NCBI GenBank assembly: GCA_010015655.1 | Contig: ML976734.1 | Location: forward strand, 158,023 to 222,022 | Source: Bimuria novae-zelandiae CBS 107.79 | Taxonomy: Eukaryota; Ascomycota; Dothideomycetes; Pleosporales; Didymosphaeriaceae | DNA length: 64,000 nt | Direction: 5' to 3' | Shown: piece after piece, positions 46,101 to 58,200 of the stretch | Position numbering within the stretch: the stretch's first letter is position 1 | Layout: each line of letters begins with the position of its first letter | Program-made: the position numbers and the translations under genes | Notes under the pieces: model-generated | The model's input: the letters and a program-made list of their open reading frames with translations, nothing else | Database searches by the model: none | What the model was told of the DNA's origin: nothing

Positions 46101-48214
46101 ATACAAGCCATATTCTAGATACGAATAAGTTGGTATACGACAACGCTCCGCATTCCATCACTTATTAGTCTTGCTGTGTAACTGATTGTACTCGTGGTAG
46201 GAATCACGGTACTCTACGATTATGCAACTGGGAGTCGTCTTTACCAAAACCTCTTCATCGATTCAGTAGAGTTCGGGAAAATTGCCGGCCATGTCGCTAC
46301 GCTCACGCCTTTCTCCATCGTTCCTACCTTCCTGACTGTGCTGCTTGGCATGTGGTGGGACGGAATTCAGCAAAAGTTCTGCCAGCTGCAACCGTTCGTC
46401 ACTATGACACGGCCCGAAGGCACGCAATGGAAAGATGGGCCGGGTATGCACTATAGTACCACTAACTGGATCAAAAGCTCCCTGCGGGCTATGGGAAACG
46501 GGAATTGGCTACTGACTTTCGTGATAATTGGGAATATTTTGTGCCAAGTCTGTGAGTATTGGTTGCGCTCCGTACATGCGTGTCTAGCTGACACTGCACA
46601 GTCATCATATCAGCTTCAGCTCTATTTACGCGTGAAAAAGGCTACATATCAACCGATACGACTCTGAACACAACGATTGAACTTCGTCGTCTACCAGTCG
46701 TTACGGAGGATGGCGGCTCTTTTCTTGCTCAGACCAGAAACTGGTCTCGAAGTGATGACAAACGCTCTTTCTCCTCGGTCGATCTGGAACGCATCTTCAA
46801 CTTGGAACTCTTTCCTAGTCTCTACTGGACGGAAGATTCCGCCTGGCTCTATGCCGCCACCAACCAAATTGTCCAGCAAGGGGATGAGCCTGCTTGGAGC
46901 AAACAAGGTTGGACATTTACGCCAGTCGATTTATCTCATACGAAAGAGAACGAAACTGTCTCCATCGGGACCCAAGCGATCAGAGCGCGTTCAGTTTTTA
47001 GCCCCACCAGTAGAGGCTATGACGTTTCGAACCCAGATTCGTGACTTCTGACCTACGATCTCACGGATAGAAAGATCTGGAATGTTTCGGCGAACACACA
47101 AGATATCACGGCAGGTTCCTATATCGGCAACTTCACTTCGTACAGTACACCGTTCGAATACGAGCTTGGCCTGTTCCCGTTTTGTGCAAATATTTCCGGT
47201 ACCGTCATCAACGGCGCCAAGCGGAATGACTGGAGCGGAGATCAACCCGGCAGATTCCCCTATCGCTTCTCTCAATGGCCGATCAACTTCACTACCACTT
47301 GGATACAGGGGGCTGCTCGGTCTGATTTCTTCGCCCGGGATAACGTCTCACAGAACTACACCCTGAAGACGTACGATGAGAGACTCTTTCCTTCCACTTG
47401 GGGGTGTGCTGGCGACACTGATACGAGGCTTAACCTGTCCATGTTCACCGAGATTCCAAAGTTGCAGTCTGTTAGCTGCGAACCGGCCATCGAGGTTGCC
47501 AACGCACGAGCGACTGTCTCGCAAGATGGCAATGTTGAATCTTTCGAGATTCTGGAAGACCCAAAGCCCTTGGATGATCTGTGGAAAGATGTGTTCATCA
47601 GCTACACCCGCAATAACAGCGATGCTGGCTACAGCCCGGGCGATAGGTCGAAGGTAGACCGCAACATCATATCGAGGCAAGTTAATGAATCTGCTACTGT
47701 CGCTCATCGCTTACATTCTACAGTTACGGCATCTAATTCCTCTCGTCCCTTCTCAAGGCGCCTCAAATCGGCTTCGAAACGTCCGACGAAGACGTCACAT
47801 GGAGCTTCGACCAACTATACCCCGACGCGGGCCAAGGCGATTACTCGGCCTACTTTATCCGCGACGGCCACGCGGCCATGGACCTGATGTCTTACTGCAT
47901 TTACTACCTAGCGGACAAGAACACCACCGCGCTACTCACCAACACAACGCTGTTTTCCGAACTCGTCGACAAGACGCTCCAGACCTTCTTCGCGCACTTC
48001 GTCGCGGGCGACGCAGGCGCAGACACGCGCCGCGCATACCAACGTATCGGTGACGAGATGCCGGAGCTGGGCAAAAAAAGTCGTGCTCGACACCGCCTCC
48101 GGGTTGCTCAAACAAGAAGACGCAAAGACGTATCCACCGTCGCGCGCTAACACGACTGTCCCTGCGCAATTGAATCGGAGAGTACAGTTACTGAAACTGG
48201 GCTGTCGAATTTGA
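43145..48214 (+). pseudogene. DUF3433-type multi-pass membrane protein, disrupted by a hAT insertion
   Basis: A large fungal membrane protein of the DUF3433 type, function unknown. One frame runs from ATG 43145 with TAG at codon 3 (43151), TAG 43694 and TAG 43841. It covers the first membrane block (LALTVYSKHNYGLG-like) and a large extracellular domain. The hAT element (44665-45538) sits between GSDV and RSLL; the frame is continuous when element plus one target duplicate are skipped. The second half carries the signature LQPFVTM near 46,395, a 50-nt intron (46552-46601), TAA 46179, TGA 47042 and frame changes near 46,135 and 47,740. An extra base in the A7 run at 48073-48079 shifts the frame after DEMPELGKK. 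Readable length is about 1400 codons. The premature stops look like CAG, CAA or TGG codons changed by transition. Family call from pattern memory, not a search. Confidence 0.75.
44665..45538. mobile_element. 874-bp hAT transposon (copy B) with 8-bp target duplication
   Basis: Perfect 8-bp duplication GATGTACG at 44657-44664 and 45539-45546. Terminal repeats are CAGCGCTATCAACGAACAG at the left and TAGCGCAGCCAACGAATCG read inward from the right, i.e. the YAGNG tips of hAT elements. Subterminal regions are dense in CGAACGAACG and its complement, probable transposase-binding repeats. An internal open frame (45026-45382, 118 codons, start MDQFVTRSQSS, with a Ser-Gln-Thr repeat) has no DDE core or dimerisation domain. 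The copy is therefore non-autonomous, perhaps an internal deletion derivative retaining an N-terminal piece. It splits the DUF3433 pseudogene in frame. Copy A at 15224-25574 is the same family. Confidence 0.92.
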
Positions 48215-48662
48215 GTTTTGGAAAGACGAGGAGCACGTAGACTGGGTGAGGCGCGCAATGACGACAACCTAGGTGTCCAGCATCAGCACCGCGACTATGT
48301 GATTCGATATCATGTTCGAACATGGCGGATTAACGGACGATAGTATCATTCGCGAGTCCACAGAATTTCATCAAGCTACGTTATCGGGGTTCAGCATGCC
48401 TCTCGCCAGATACCCGCTCTATCTCCCTACGGTCAATGCCAAAATCGTGCACACGTAAGTGCCGCTGTCTATAGGCCAGCTGTATTGAGAAACCCACTCG
48501 CCAACAACGTGTCCTAATCTCGCTTGCCAGTCGTTATAGGATTCAGCGGGAGCCAGGCGAAATCAACATACTACCTTGCGGCGCAGCACTCGAAAGCACA
48601 GCGGACTACATCTCCAGCATTTATACCTATGAAACCTGCTCAAATCTACCATTATCTTCAAC
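48215..48662. other. Intergenic between pseudogenes
   Basis: No supported gene; short frames only. Probably the old 3' end of the DUF3433 gene and the promoter of the acyltransferase pseudogene. Confidence 0.5.
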
Positions 48663-50359
48663 ATGGAAGCACTGAAACGCCTATTCTCGTCTTGGAGGGC
48701 AACTGGCCCGGAGCGCGTACCAACGGATACTGTGATTCCGCTCTTTGACCTCGATGACAACCAAACGAACAGAAATTTAGCGTTTGAGCTTACGATGCAA
48801 TTTGATGAGGTGCTAGATGGATAAGCCGGCAGATGCTTTGTGGAGACTTACTGACAGGCCTGGGTGGAGAAAACTGGGAGCTCGAATGCGGATAAATGTA
48901 GGCCCACCAAAGACTAACCACAACAACAACAACAACCTCAACCTCGCTGACCTAATTCCCCAGGACGAAGGCAAGCTCGAATACCATGTTCAAGCAGAAT
49001 TCACCAAAGAGCGACCACCCATCAACTTCACAAAGGCTGCTTACGAGATATCCGTTTCCGAGCATCCAGTCACTGCGAAGATGCCCCGGGGAAGGGGTAA
49101 GCTTGAAGCCTTCGATGTCAGCGAACCATTGAGCGATGCCCTCCAGTTAAAAGATAACACTCGTGTCCTTGCCGATTGGATCAACACCGACGTCGCCCAG
49201 CTAGGCCTCCACGCCTGCACGTTCACCGACGCGACATTCGTCACTGTGATGTGGCTCCACACCCTCCTCGACGCCATGGGCCGCCGCGCCCTCTTCAAAG
49301 CCTGGACCGCCGTGCTCGAAGGCCGAGACGATGATGTCCCCTCCTTCGCCGGCTACGACTCTAACCCCCTCGCACCCCTCGGCGCACCGCCATCACCACC
49401 CACCTCTCCCGGAGGGACACCGCCCAAACTCGAACCCCACGTGCTCGCCCCAAACCTCCTCCGTGGCCTCGGCTTCCTCCGCTTCGTGCTAAACATGATC
49501 TGGGAAGTCCACTTTCACCCCACAGAAGCCGGCCGCATGATCTGTATGCCCGCATCCTACCTCTCTGCACTGCGCGCCCGCGCCTTCGCCGACCTCACTA
49601 CCCTGCCTGCCTCGCAAGTCACGCTCAACGCGTCGACTGGGAAACCTTTCCTCTCGGACGGCGACATCCTCTGCGCGTGGCTCACGCAACTCCTCGCGCG
49701 CGCAAACCCCCTCCCTGGCCACCACCTCAGCAGCGTCCCGCACCCAACTCGTTATAAACGTCTTCGGCATGCGCTCTTCCCTGTCCACCGCTGCTGACGG
49801 ATTCCCCGCGCTGCTATCGCCCCCGGGGGAAGCTGAGTATATCGCGAACTGCGCGTGCGCCATCTCTTCCTTATTTACAATGAAAGATTTCATAGCCCTG
49901 CCATTAGGACATATAGCAGCGCGCCTCCGGTACAATCTCGCTATCTAGAGAACCCGCGCGTAACTCGAAGCTTTGCACGCCCTCAGTCGCTCTAAAAACG
50001 GCAGCGTTGCGCCCACGCTGTTCAGTACTAGGAATATAAGTCTCAGCGCGTTCACGAATTGGGCGAAGGCGAGGCTTTTCGAGACGGATTTTAGCGCGGC
50101 GATCGTGCGTGAGGCGACCGTCCGTGATGCGGTTGTAAAGGAGGTGGGTAGTATGGGGAAGAGGGGCAGGCCGGTGTATATCCATCCTAGGAGCACGGCG
50201 GGGAAGGGGTTTAGCGTGCGGGGGAGTGGGAGTTGTGTGGGTGTGGATGGGGAGGGGAATGTTTGGTTGGGGTGTGTGGTTCGGGGGTTGTTCGGGGGGA
50301 GTGTGGATAGGTTGGTTGAGGAGGCGGGGAGGGAGACTGATAGGGAAAGGGGTGGTTGA
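48663..50359 (+). pseudogene. BAHD-like acyltransferase family gene, degenerate
   Basis: Reads as a fungal BAHD-type (trichothecene acetyltransferase-like) transferase of about 500 residues, the group often mis-annotated as LysR family regulatory protein. Start ATG 48663 (MEALKRLFSSWRATG). A frameshift near 48,815 (LDG-stop against a new frame DKPADALWRL) looks like loss of 2 nt. A 66-nt in-frame intron lies at 48898-48963. The acyl-transfer motif HxxxD is present as HTLLD near 49,260. A second frameshift is near 49,730. TAG at 49946 and TAA at 49961 follow in the third frame, which then stays open through FTNWAKARLFETDFSAA and GRPVYIHP to the stop at 50357-50359. A Pro-rich insertion near 49,380-49,430 is unusual. 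The gene is dead but nearly full length, with no large deletion. Confidence 0.7.
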
Positions 50360-50708
50360 ATTGCGGTGTGTCTTGTATAGATGAGCGACTATGCGAAGAC
50401 GTGGACAGCTGCGCTGTATCATATGGTAATTATAGGGGAGGTCCTGGGCTGCTTGGGAAGTCGAATTTGTTTAGAAATGGTCGCATAGACTAAGTGTGCA
50501 GTAGAACACTTGAGCATCTCATTTTAACCGCAGATCTGAACGAAAGATTGCCATGCATCGCTACATCCATCTAACTTCGCCCGCCCTTCCAATTCGTCAA
50601 TGACATAGTGCACCTCATACCGCCCAACTCCAAAGTCCATGTTACTCTATACAATCGCCGCATCGCTAATCGCTCAAACATGCCCACTATACACACACTT
50701 TCTCTCAC

Positions 50709-53700
50709 CTACGAAAAGTCAATCTTCCAGCCCCGCCCAATCCCAACCTTCGGATCCCTCACAACCGCCCAGTTCGCCGTCTTCCCACTCCCGGCATGCC
50801 ACTCAATCGCCGCAGTCTTCTTCCTCGCGCTCTCTTTCGCACCCTCCTCCATGACAACCACCTCGCTCTTCCCCTTCCACGCCTTCGGCGCACCTACGAT
50901 AATAACCTTCTCCACGCGCACCTTGCTCATGCTCTTCAGGTAAGCTTCTTGCTTAGCCTTCTGCTTCGCGCCCAAGGGGACGGCGTTCGTAGATGTGAGG
51001 ATGGAGCGCTTGGCATCGAAGGCGAACTTGCGGTGGATATACGCGCCCGCCTCGTAGTCAAACGTCTCGCCGTCGTCGAGATAGACTTCGCCTTTCGCAG
51101 CACCGTCCTTGTCGAACACCACGACCAGCGTGAAGGGGTCGAATTTCATCAACCCGCTCGAGCGACGCGGGCGGTCGCGGCGAGGGATGATGTGCCCGCC
51201 CCGCATTAGCAGTGGGATCTTCTCCAGCGGTGCGGGAACAGTGTGCGTGCCTGCGCCTTGGTACGTCGTGAAGTCGAAATAATCGTAGTACGGCTGGTCG
51301 TCTGCAATGTACACGTCCACGCTAGTGGCGCCCTCCTTGGTCACAGGCTTAGCAAGAAGACCGGTGGAGCCAATGTACAGTTGGTCGTCGATAGCGAAGC
51401 CACGCTCGTCCTCGGGGTGAACGTAGAAATTTGGACGGATGATTGGCGCACCGCTGGTGTGAGCTTCGCGGAAAGCCGTGTACCAGGCAGGCAGGAGCTG
51501 GTAGCGCAGACGTAGGGCTTGCGTGATGATCTCGGTGTAGGGTGCACCGGCGAGGTATGGTTCGCGGCGGCGGGTGTCGATGTGAGCGTGCCCGCGGAAG
51601 AAGGGGTAGTAGATACCGGCCTGGTACCAGCGGGTGAGCAGCTCCTTGGAAGGATTTCCAAAGAAGCCGCCGACATCTGCACCTGAAAAGGGGAAGCCAG
51701 ATATACCCTGGTTGAGCACCATGGGAATGGAAGCCTCAAGGTGAGACCACTCTGCGAGGTTGTCACCCGTCCACATGGCAGCAGAGCGCTGGCTGCCGGA
51801 ATAGAAGGCACGAGTCAGAACAAAGGGGCGGCGAAGTTCACCCTTCTTGCGCTCAGAAATGGCTTGGTAGGTTGCGTTGTGGAAGGTCATGCCGTTGATG
51901 TTGTGCACGTCGCGGTGCTCCCAGCCGCCAAAGTGTATGTTGTCCTTGGGCATGGTGGTCTCAGGTCCGTTGAACACGGAAGGCTCGTTCATGTCGTTCC
52001 AGATGAATGTGTTAGGGGCAGTGCCCTTGAACTTGTCATACTTGAACAACTCCTTCCACCACGAGATGGCGGCAGGGTTGAAGCAGTCGATCCACATGGA
52101 GCTGCCGGGCCAGCACCAGCCTTCATACTGGTTGTTGTCCTTGTTCTTCACGGCAAGATCCTTCTTCTTCAGTTCGTCGATGACCGGATAATCGTTGGTG
52201 TTCTTGATGTGAGGGTCGATGATGGCCACGAGCTTCCTCTCGCTGTTTGCAAGCTGCTTGTGCATCGCGTCGGGGTTGACAAAAGTCAAGGGATCCCAGG
52301 TGAAGTACTTCTTCTCTTGTGTGTATTCAATGTCGAGCCAGATGACATCGTACGGAATCTTGAACTTGTCAAACTTGCGGTCCACGTCCTTGACATCCTC
52401 ATCCGTGACGTAGTTCCATCGGCACTGGTGGTAGGCAATGGCAAAGGACTGAGGCATGGCAGTATAACCAGTCAGCTCTCCGTAAGTGCGCGCGAGATCT
52501 TGTGGAGTGGGTCCGAGGAAGACGAACACATCCAGAAGGCCACTCTCGGAGATCCAGTGAGTTTGCGTGTCAGTGTGGCTCTTCGTTCCCAAAGAGAGCG
52601 GGTTCGCGGACGACTTGGATTTGACCACATCGATCCATGTCTCCGCAGCGTTCAACCAGAAGATACCAACGGTCGAGCCCTTGCGGTGGGCTTGCATGAA
52701 GGGTATGGCTCCGTAGAGTGTCATTGGGCTGTCCATCTCATACTCGAAGACGTCGGCATTGTATAATCGGTAAGGTTCGCTGTAGGCTCCGTCACCGCCC
52801 CTAATCTGTTCGTCAGCGTGAACAAATCAAAGAGAAGTACATAATCGTACCTTGTGGTCTTCAGCGAGAGCCTGGTGGCATGCTCAGGGATACCGAAGAC
52901 ATGATCATAGCCAGGGAAGGAGATGTCCAACGCGACTGCCTCCGGGCCCCTAGGCTTTGAATCCGTGTTTCCACCGAATGTCTCCTCCCACCACGTGCTC
53001 TCATCTTCACCAGCAGGCTCCTCTTTTTTCACTTCTTCCTTATTCTCCTCTTCGCCCTCCTTCGACTCCTCTTCGCCCTCCTTCGTCTCCTCGGCGGGCT
53101 TCTCGATCTTTGGCCGCCAGTGTTCCAAATTCAGCAGACCGCGTTCGTTGAATTTGACTTGCGTCTCGCCATCTCTCTGGAATTCGATGCCGAACGGCGC
53201 ATGCCGGATGACGGCCTGGTGCTTGCTTCCCTCGCCATAAAACACTTTGGTGTATCCGTCCCCGGTCGTCTCGCTCAGTGCCGCACCTTCGGCAGTCTTT
53301 AGCCCACCGACGAGCGCCCACTTTCCAGCCTCGTTGTATCGCTCCTTCCGCGCTTTGCTGTCGTGTCGCAGTGTGATGTCACCCTTCTGCCTCTTCTCCT
53401 CGTCTAGTGTAACGCGCGCGACGCCCGATTCGAGGAACGTGACGGTGAGCAGTAGTTTGACCTTCTCTTCGCCTTCCTTGAGTGTCTTGAGTACCGTGGC
53501 ATGTAGTTCTCCGTTCTTGAAGCTAATCGTGGTAGGATCGAGGGTGTAGGGTGAGGTCCACGAGGTGGTTGCAGCGGCGGTGTCAGCGAACTGGCGATTG
53601 CGCTTGCAGAAGCCGGATTGATCGCATGTTTTGAAGTTTTCATGCTTCACCATGACTATGAAGCTCGTTAGCTATCATATATACGACGAAAAGACGGGCA

Positions 53701-53822
53701 ATGGAGCTCGAGGCTCGCATGTAGCTAGACGTACCAGCAGGAACGAAAAGGCAGCACAGCGTCGTCCATAGCAGAAAGACGGCGGTCCACCGGGGAACCG
53801 AGTCTCCTCTTGATCTCGCCAT
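50709..53822 (-). CDS. ER glucosidase II alpha subunit (GH31), 994 aa
   Basis: Catalytic subunit of glucosidase II, which trims the inner glucoses from N-linked glycans on glycoproteins in the ER lumen and feeds the calnexin cycle. Three exons: 53735-53822, 52851-53655 and 50709-52800; introns of 79 and 50 nt join in phase to 994 aa, normal for the family. The signal peptide is WTAVFLLWTTLCCLFVPA, followed by the family start VKHENFKTCDQSGFCKRNR. An acidic Glu/Lys-rich insert lies around residues 205-240. The N-terminal GH31 block is SLKTTRGGDGAYSEPYRLYN, interrupted by intron 2. The nucleophile is in WNDMNEPSVF (Asp about 567) and the acid/base in WTGDNLAEW (Asp about 644), with the RGHAH motif downstream. 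All catalytic elements are intact. No HDEL is needed because the beta subunit retains the complex. Confidence 0.95.
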
Positions 53823-54289
53823 GATTGCAGTCCTCCAGCTGCGTGTAAATGCTCACGCGCAGCTTTCTATCCACAAAACAACATCGCCATGTCGAAACGC
53901 CAGGTGTAGCATCCATGCCTGACTAAGCGGCGCACTGTCCCTTTCAGGGTCCACAAAATGTACCTTGGGAGTTTCGCGCACCTCTCCTGATGAATTGGCC
54001 CAGTATTTACTTTGAAATCTAATTTTTGAGAAACGCAATGTTTAGAAATTGTTCTTTTTTGATATATTTAACCTATGTATTGGGTACCTTTGGCCACCTC
54101 GCTGCAATACACAGTCCGCCATGCACAAGGCTTGCACAAAGTTATGCAAGCCAATGCCTGTCCCTATGCCCCGCCAATAACCCCACCATCCTAGCGCCCA
54201 ATATTTTGCTGTCAAGGTCCCTCACCGCACCTACCGCCTCTCCTCAGAAGACCACCACAACAACAACACACCAGACAACCGCCGCAACC
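53823..54289. other. Divergent promoter region of glucosidase II alpha and NDK
   Basis: 467 bp between two divergently transcribed housekeeping genes. The NDK side ends in a CA/AAC-rich leader (accaccacaacaacaacaca), typical of fungal 5' UTRs of highly expressed genes. No clear TATA box was assigned and no other gene is seen. Confidence 0.55.
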
Positions 54290-54985
54290 ATGTCCAACGA
54301 GCAGACGTATGTCTCAATTGCCCCTCTTGCCCCCTTATAATCTAATAATTCCCAGCTTCATCGCCATCAAGCCGGACGGCGTCCAGGTACACTCCCCGCT
54401 GCGTCTCTACTCCCTTCGAATGGGAACACTGACGGTGTCCAGCGCGGCCTCATTGGTCCCATCATCTCCCGCTTCGAGTCCCGCGGCTTCAAGCTCGCCG
54501 CCATCAAGCTCACCACGCCCTCCAAGGAGCACCTCGAGAAGCACTATGCCGACCTCTCTGACAAGCCCTTCTTCCCCGGGCTGATCGCCTACATGGGCAG
54601 CGGCCCCGTGTGCGCCATGGTCTGGGAAGGCCGCGACGCCGTCAAGACGGGCCGCAAGATCCTCGGCGCGACCAACCCGCTGGCCAGCGAGCCCGGCACC
54701 ATCCGTGGCGACTACGCTATTGTACGTAATTNNNNNNNNNNNNNNNNNNNNNNNNNNNNNNNNNNNNNNNNNNNNNNNNNNNNNNNNNNNNGAGGATGCC
54801 TCAGGTAGAGATTGTGGTTAGGGTCAAGCGTCGCAGAGGCTAATAGGGAACAGGACGTCGGCCGCAACGTGTGCCACGGCAGCGATAGCGTCGAGAACGC
54901 TAAGAAGGAGATCGCCCTCTGGTTCCAGGATGGCGAGGTCCAGAGCTGGAAGCTCGCCCAGCACGACTGGATCTACGAAAAATAG
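54290..54985 (+). CDS. ndk1: Nucleoside diphosphate kinase, 152 aa
   Basis: Transfers the gamma-phosphate from NTPs to NDPs through a phospho-histidine intermediate; a cytosolic housekeeping enzyme. Four exons: 54290-54306, 54356-54386, 54443-54721 and 54854-54985; introns of 49, 56 and 132 nt as assembled. Phases join to 152 aa, the standard size. Motifs: [16 protein letters not shown] across the first two junctions, [39 protein letters not shown], and the active-site [16 protein letters not shown] with His117. It ends WIYEK, as in other fungal NDKs. A 60-bp run of N lies inside intron 3, so that intron's true length is unknown but coding sequence is not affected. The acceptor after the gap (GGAACAG, with an upstream GCTAAT) is plausible. 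Confidence 0.95.
54732..54791. other. Assembly gap (60 N) within NDK intron 3
   Basis: Sixty unresolved bases. Flanking sequence shows the donor GTACGT just upstream and a branch/acceptor downstream, so the gap is intronic. Confidence 0.99.
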
Positions 54986-55268
54986 ATGCGTCCCGACACG
55001 GTGCCCGCTCTGCTGTCCCGCTGATGCGTCTAGTCTCGTTTGAGAGGCCCTAACTTCGCGTCTGAATCTGGATGGCGACACCTGGGCTCGTGGGATAGAC
55101 GAAGGCTTGAAGGCGGAGTGCATCGACACGGCCGCGCTTGCTAGACTCGCATGAAAAATGAGAAATGATTACGATTTGGATCATAGAAAAAGCTTCCACG
55201 AACCGTCCACGTATGACTCTAGAAAATGCATTATGTGACTCCGCCGATGTTCATGCCACCCGCACAAC

Positions 55269-58200
55269 CTACGCCGCACCCTGCGACCCCTCCCCCTCCT
55301 TTTCCCTACTCCTCGTCTGCCTCACCTTCCCCTCCACCTCCTCCCTCACCGTCCCCACCCACCACTTCCGCAACCTCTCCACCTCCGCCCACTCGCCTTC
55401 CCCGCGCTCCACCTCCGGCCCCCTCACCTCCTCCCTCGCCCTCAGCTCGCCCCAAGCCCTCTTCTTCCTCCCCCACACCACCTTCCCAAACCGCCACACA
55501 CACCACGCGCTCTCCTCCGCACTTACAAGATACGGATGCCTATTCAAGCTCCTGACACTCATACCCCTCAGCAGAACCACATCCCCCGGCTCCACCACTG
55601 GCAGCGCATCCGCGTACGCTCTGAAGATCTGCACCGTCGTCTGGCCCGGATAGACAGACAAGTCGGTAACGTGCAGCATCGTGGAGTGGTGTTTTGGGCC
55701 TTTGGCCGCGCGCGTGGGCGGTGTGCTGGGCGTGGTGACGAGCGCGAGGACGTCAGGGCTGCCGGCAGAGTAGAACGTAGAGGAGCGGTTGAGGAAGTAG
55801 GGGAGGTCTTTGAGAGGGGTGTAGTAGGCTATTGGCGTGGAGAGGCCGACAGAGGGCGTTTCAGCCGCGGGGGCTTCCGCGTCTTCGTCTGAGGTCGAGT
55901 GGATGCTGGGTTTAGGAGAGGTGGCGGGGGACGCTACGTCTGTGGCTGTGGCGTTGCGGCGGGGCGTGCTTTTGGTGAAGGGAGAAGATTCCGCGACGGC
56001 GGGCGCCTCGGTGTCGAAGGAGCTGGCTTTGAAAGAGCGTAGAGCGGCCGAGGTGGATTGGGTGAGTTGGGGTGTTGGGGGCAGGGTTTGGTCTTGTGCT
56101 GCCGCGAAGCTAGGCTGCGAGTCGATGAGTGTGCTTTGCGAGTCGTCCGGTGTGACAGGGAGTCGCGAATGTTGATTTGAGGATGCCGCTCGGTTTCTCT
56201 TTGCTCGTGGCGACCTGATCACTTGTGCTTCGGCTTCGACAGCGGGAATGTTTTCTTTCAAGGGATAGTGAAGTGGCGGTGAGCTTCTCATTGCCACATC
56301 CTCACCTGCGACTGGCACGTGAGGATAGAAGACTTCGTCGGACACATGTCCTGCCGCTTCGCGCATATGGGTATTAGGCTCGCCAGTGTCTACAGGTGAA
56401 TCTGACACGTCTTTGTTGATGCGGCGAGATCTGCGAGGAGTATTGGAGGTGAAACTAGCGGTCGGGCTATCAAGAGGCAGTTGTGTAGCAAAAGGAGATA
56501 CGGATTTGGCTGAAGCGTTCTTGTTTGTTACACGAACCTGTGGTCCCACTATTTGCACTGGCGTTACTAGTGAAGTAGGTTCCCGTTTTGCAGTACGAGT
56601 CTTTCTTGGCGTTGAAGGCGGCTCTCTCACCTGCATGTTATGCAACACGGGATCGCTCAAGTTCAGACCCAGGTTCCAATCGTCAGAACGTTGGACCGTG
56701 GACAGGGATCCTTCAGAATGCATGCTGTCCTCTTCCGAGTCTTTCACGTAGGGCACGTCTGCATATTTACCTTGCGAGGCCCGTAAGGTTCCCAATTCTT
56801 GTGACGGCCCAAAGTTGGTCCAAGGAAGGTCATAGTCTTCTGTACGTAAAGAAGCTTGGCTGAAGAACTCCTGCTGTGGAGATGGCTCCGCACTAGACCT
56901 GGTCTGCGTCGAACGTTGGCGAGCGGATCTTCGCCTAGCGGGAGCGACGGTATGCTTCGTCGGCGACAGAAGTTTGGACTGACTCCGTAAACTATAGGGC
57001 GAAAGTGAAAAGCTCTCTCTAGTCGGGGAACCCGTGGACAGAGCCTTCGCTGCAGATGGTGATGCGGTCCTTTGAGAAAGTTGGGAGAGCGGTGCAAGAG
57101 AACCTTTCTTACGGGAGGGAGTTGGCTGTGAAATGGCAGAAGCCTCCTTTTCGGGCGACATGGATGTCTGGGTCTTTGATCGGGTATTCCTGGCTGGAAT
57201 TGTGTCCGGAACCGATATGGTTTGTAGAGAGCCGATATTGTTACCTTCTTCGGGAACGGCGATCTGTAATTCGGAAGTAGCCTCGAGCGTACCCCCTTCT
57301 TGACCTTGTCCTCCGTCTTCATCGATAAAACTTGAAAACGCTTCCTCTATCGACTCCATCTTGACATCCTGCTGACTCGAAATAGAACCGGCCATGAAAG
57401 GTTCCCATGTCTCTGCGATCGTACCTCCCTCCTCATCAACCTCCATCCCTACAGCTGGCTCTAGGTTCACAAAGCCTATTCGAGTTTGTTCTAGTCCTGA
57501 TGACACTTCTTGCTGAGAAAGAGGGCCTAGTATTTCTTGACTCAGAAGCCCAGACGAAAAGGTTTCTGCATTCTCGAGGTTTTGCTCGCCTTGTGACACT
57601 GGCTCATGCATGGTAGGACGTCCGGTGCGTTCAAGGTATTGAGAGTGTACTCTCTTCATGTTGTCGGTATCGAGCGGCACGTCTTCGTCACTTTCATCCG
57701 AAGGCGAACCAAGGTCAATGATCTCTGAAACGGCTGTGGAACGCTGAGTGGAACGATTAGGGGTACCGTTGCCTCGAAGCGCATCGAAGACTGTAGGGAT
57801 CGTGGTGCGAACCACTTGAGTTGCACTAAGAGGCGCGGCATGGCCCTGTTCGACATCACCGAGTGACTCGTGATCAAAGGGATCGCTAGGCCGAAGTGTC
57901 AGGTGTTCCTCATCCTCCTTCTTACTTTCATGGTCGCCACTTTGTTGTTCTCCAACATTGATCTCAGCGTCCGTCTGTACATCGCGATCACTATCTCCAG
58001 CATCTGAACTTGAAGAGAGCACAATCACTTCGCTTCTAGATGGTTGTTGGGAGGCTTGCAGCTGTGGTGGAGAGCTTGCAGCTTGGATCTCAGCCGTTTC
58101 GAATGTTTCTGCAGCGTCGCTGCTTTCGTACGGTACTTCTTCGGTGGGTTCAGGTGAGCATGGTCGATCGGGAATGACGTTAGGGTCCTCAACGGAACCT

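Noticed and set aside
47685..48053. 122-codon Arg-rich frame and neighbours
   Set aside because: Out-of-frame reading of the DUF3433 pseudogene, whose true sequence continues in the 47878 frame.
48817..49797. 326-codon open frame as a complete gene
   Set aside because: It is the middle part of the acyltransferase pseudogene; family sequence continues in other frames on both sides.
51741..52766. 341-codon plus-strand frame over glucosidase II
   Set aside because: Antisense to a highly conserved GH31 gene; no independent support.
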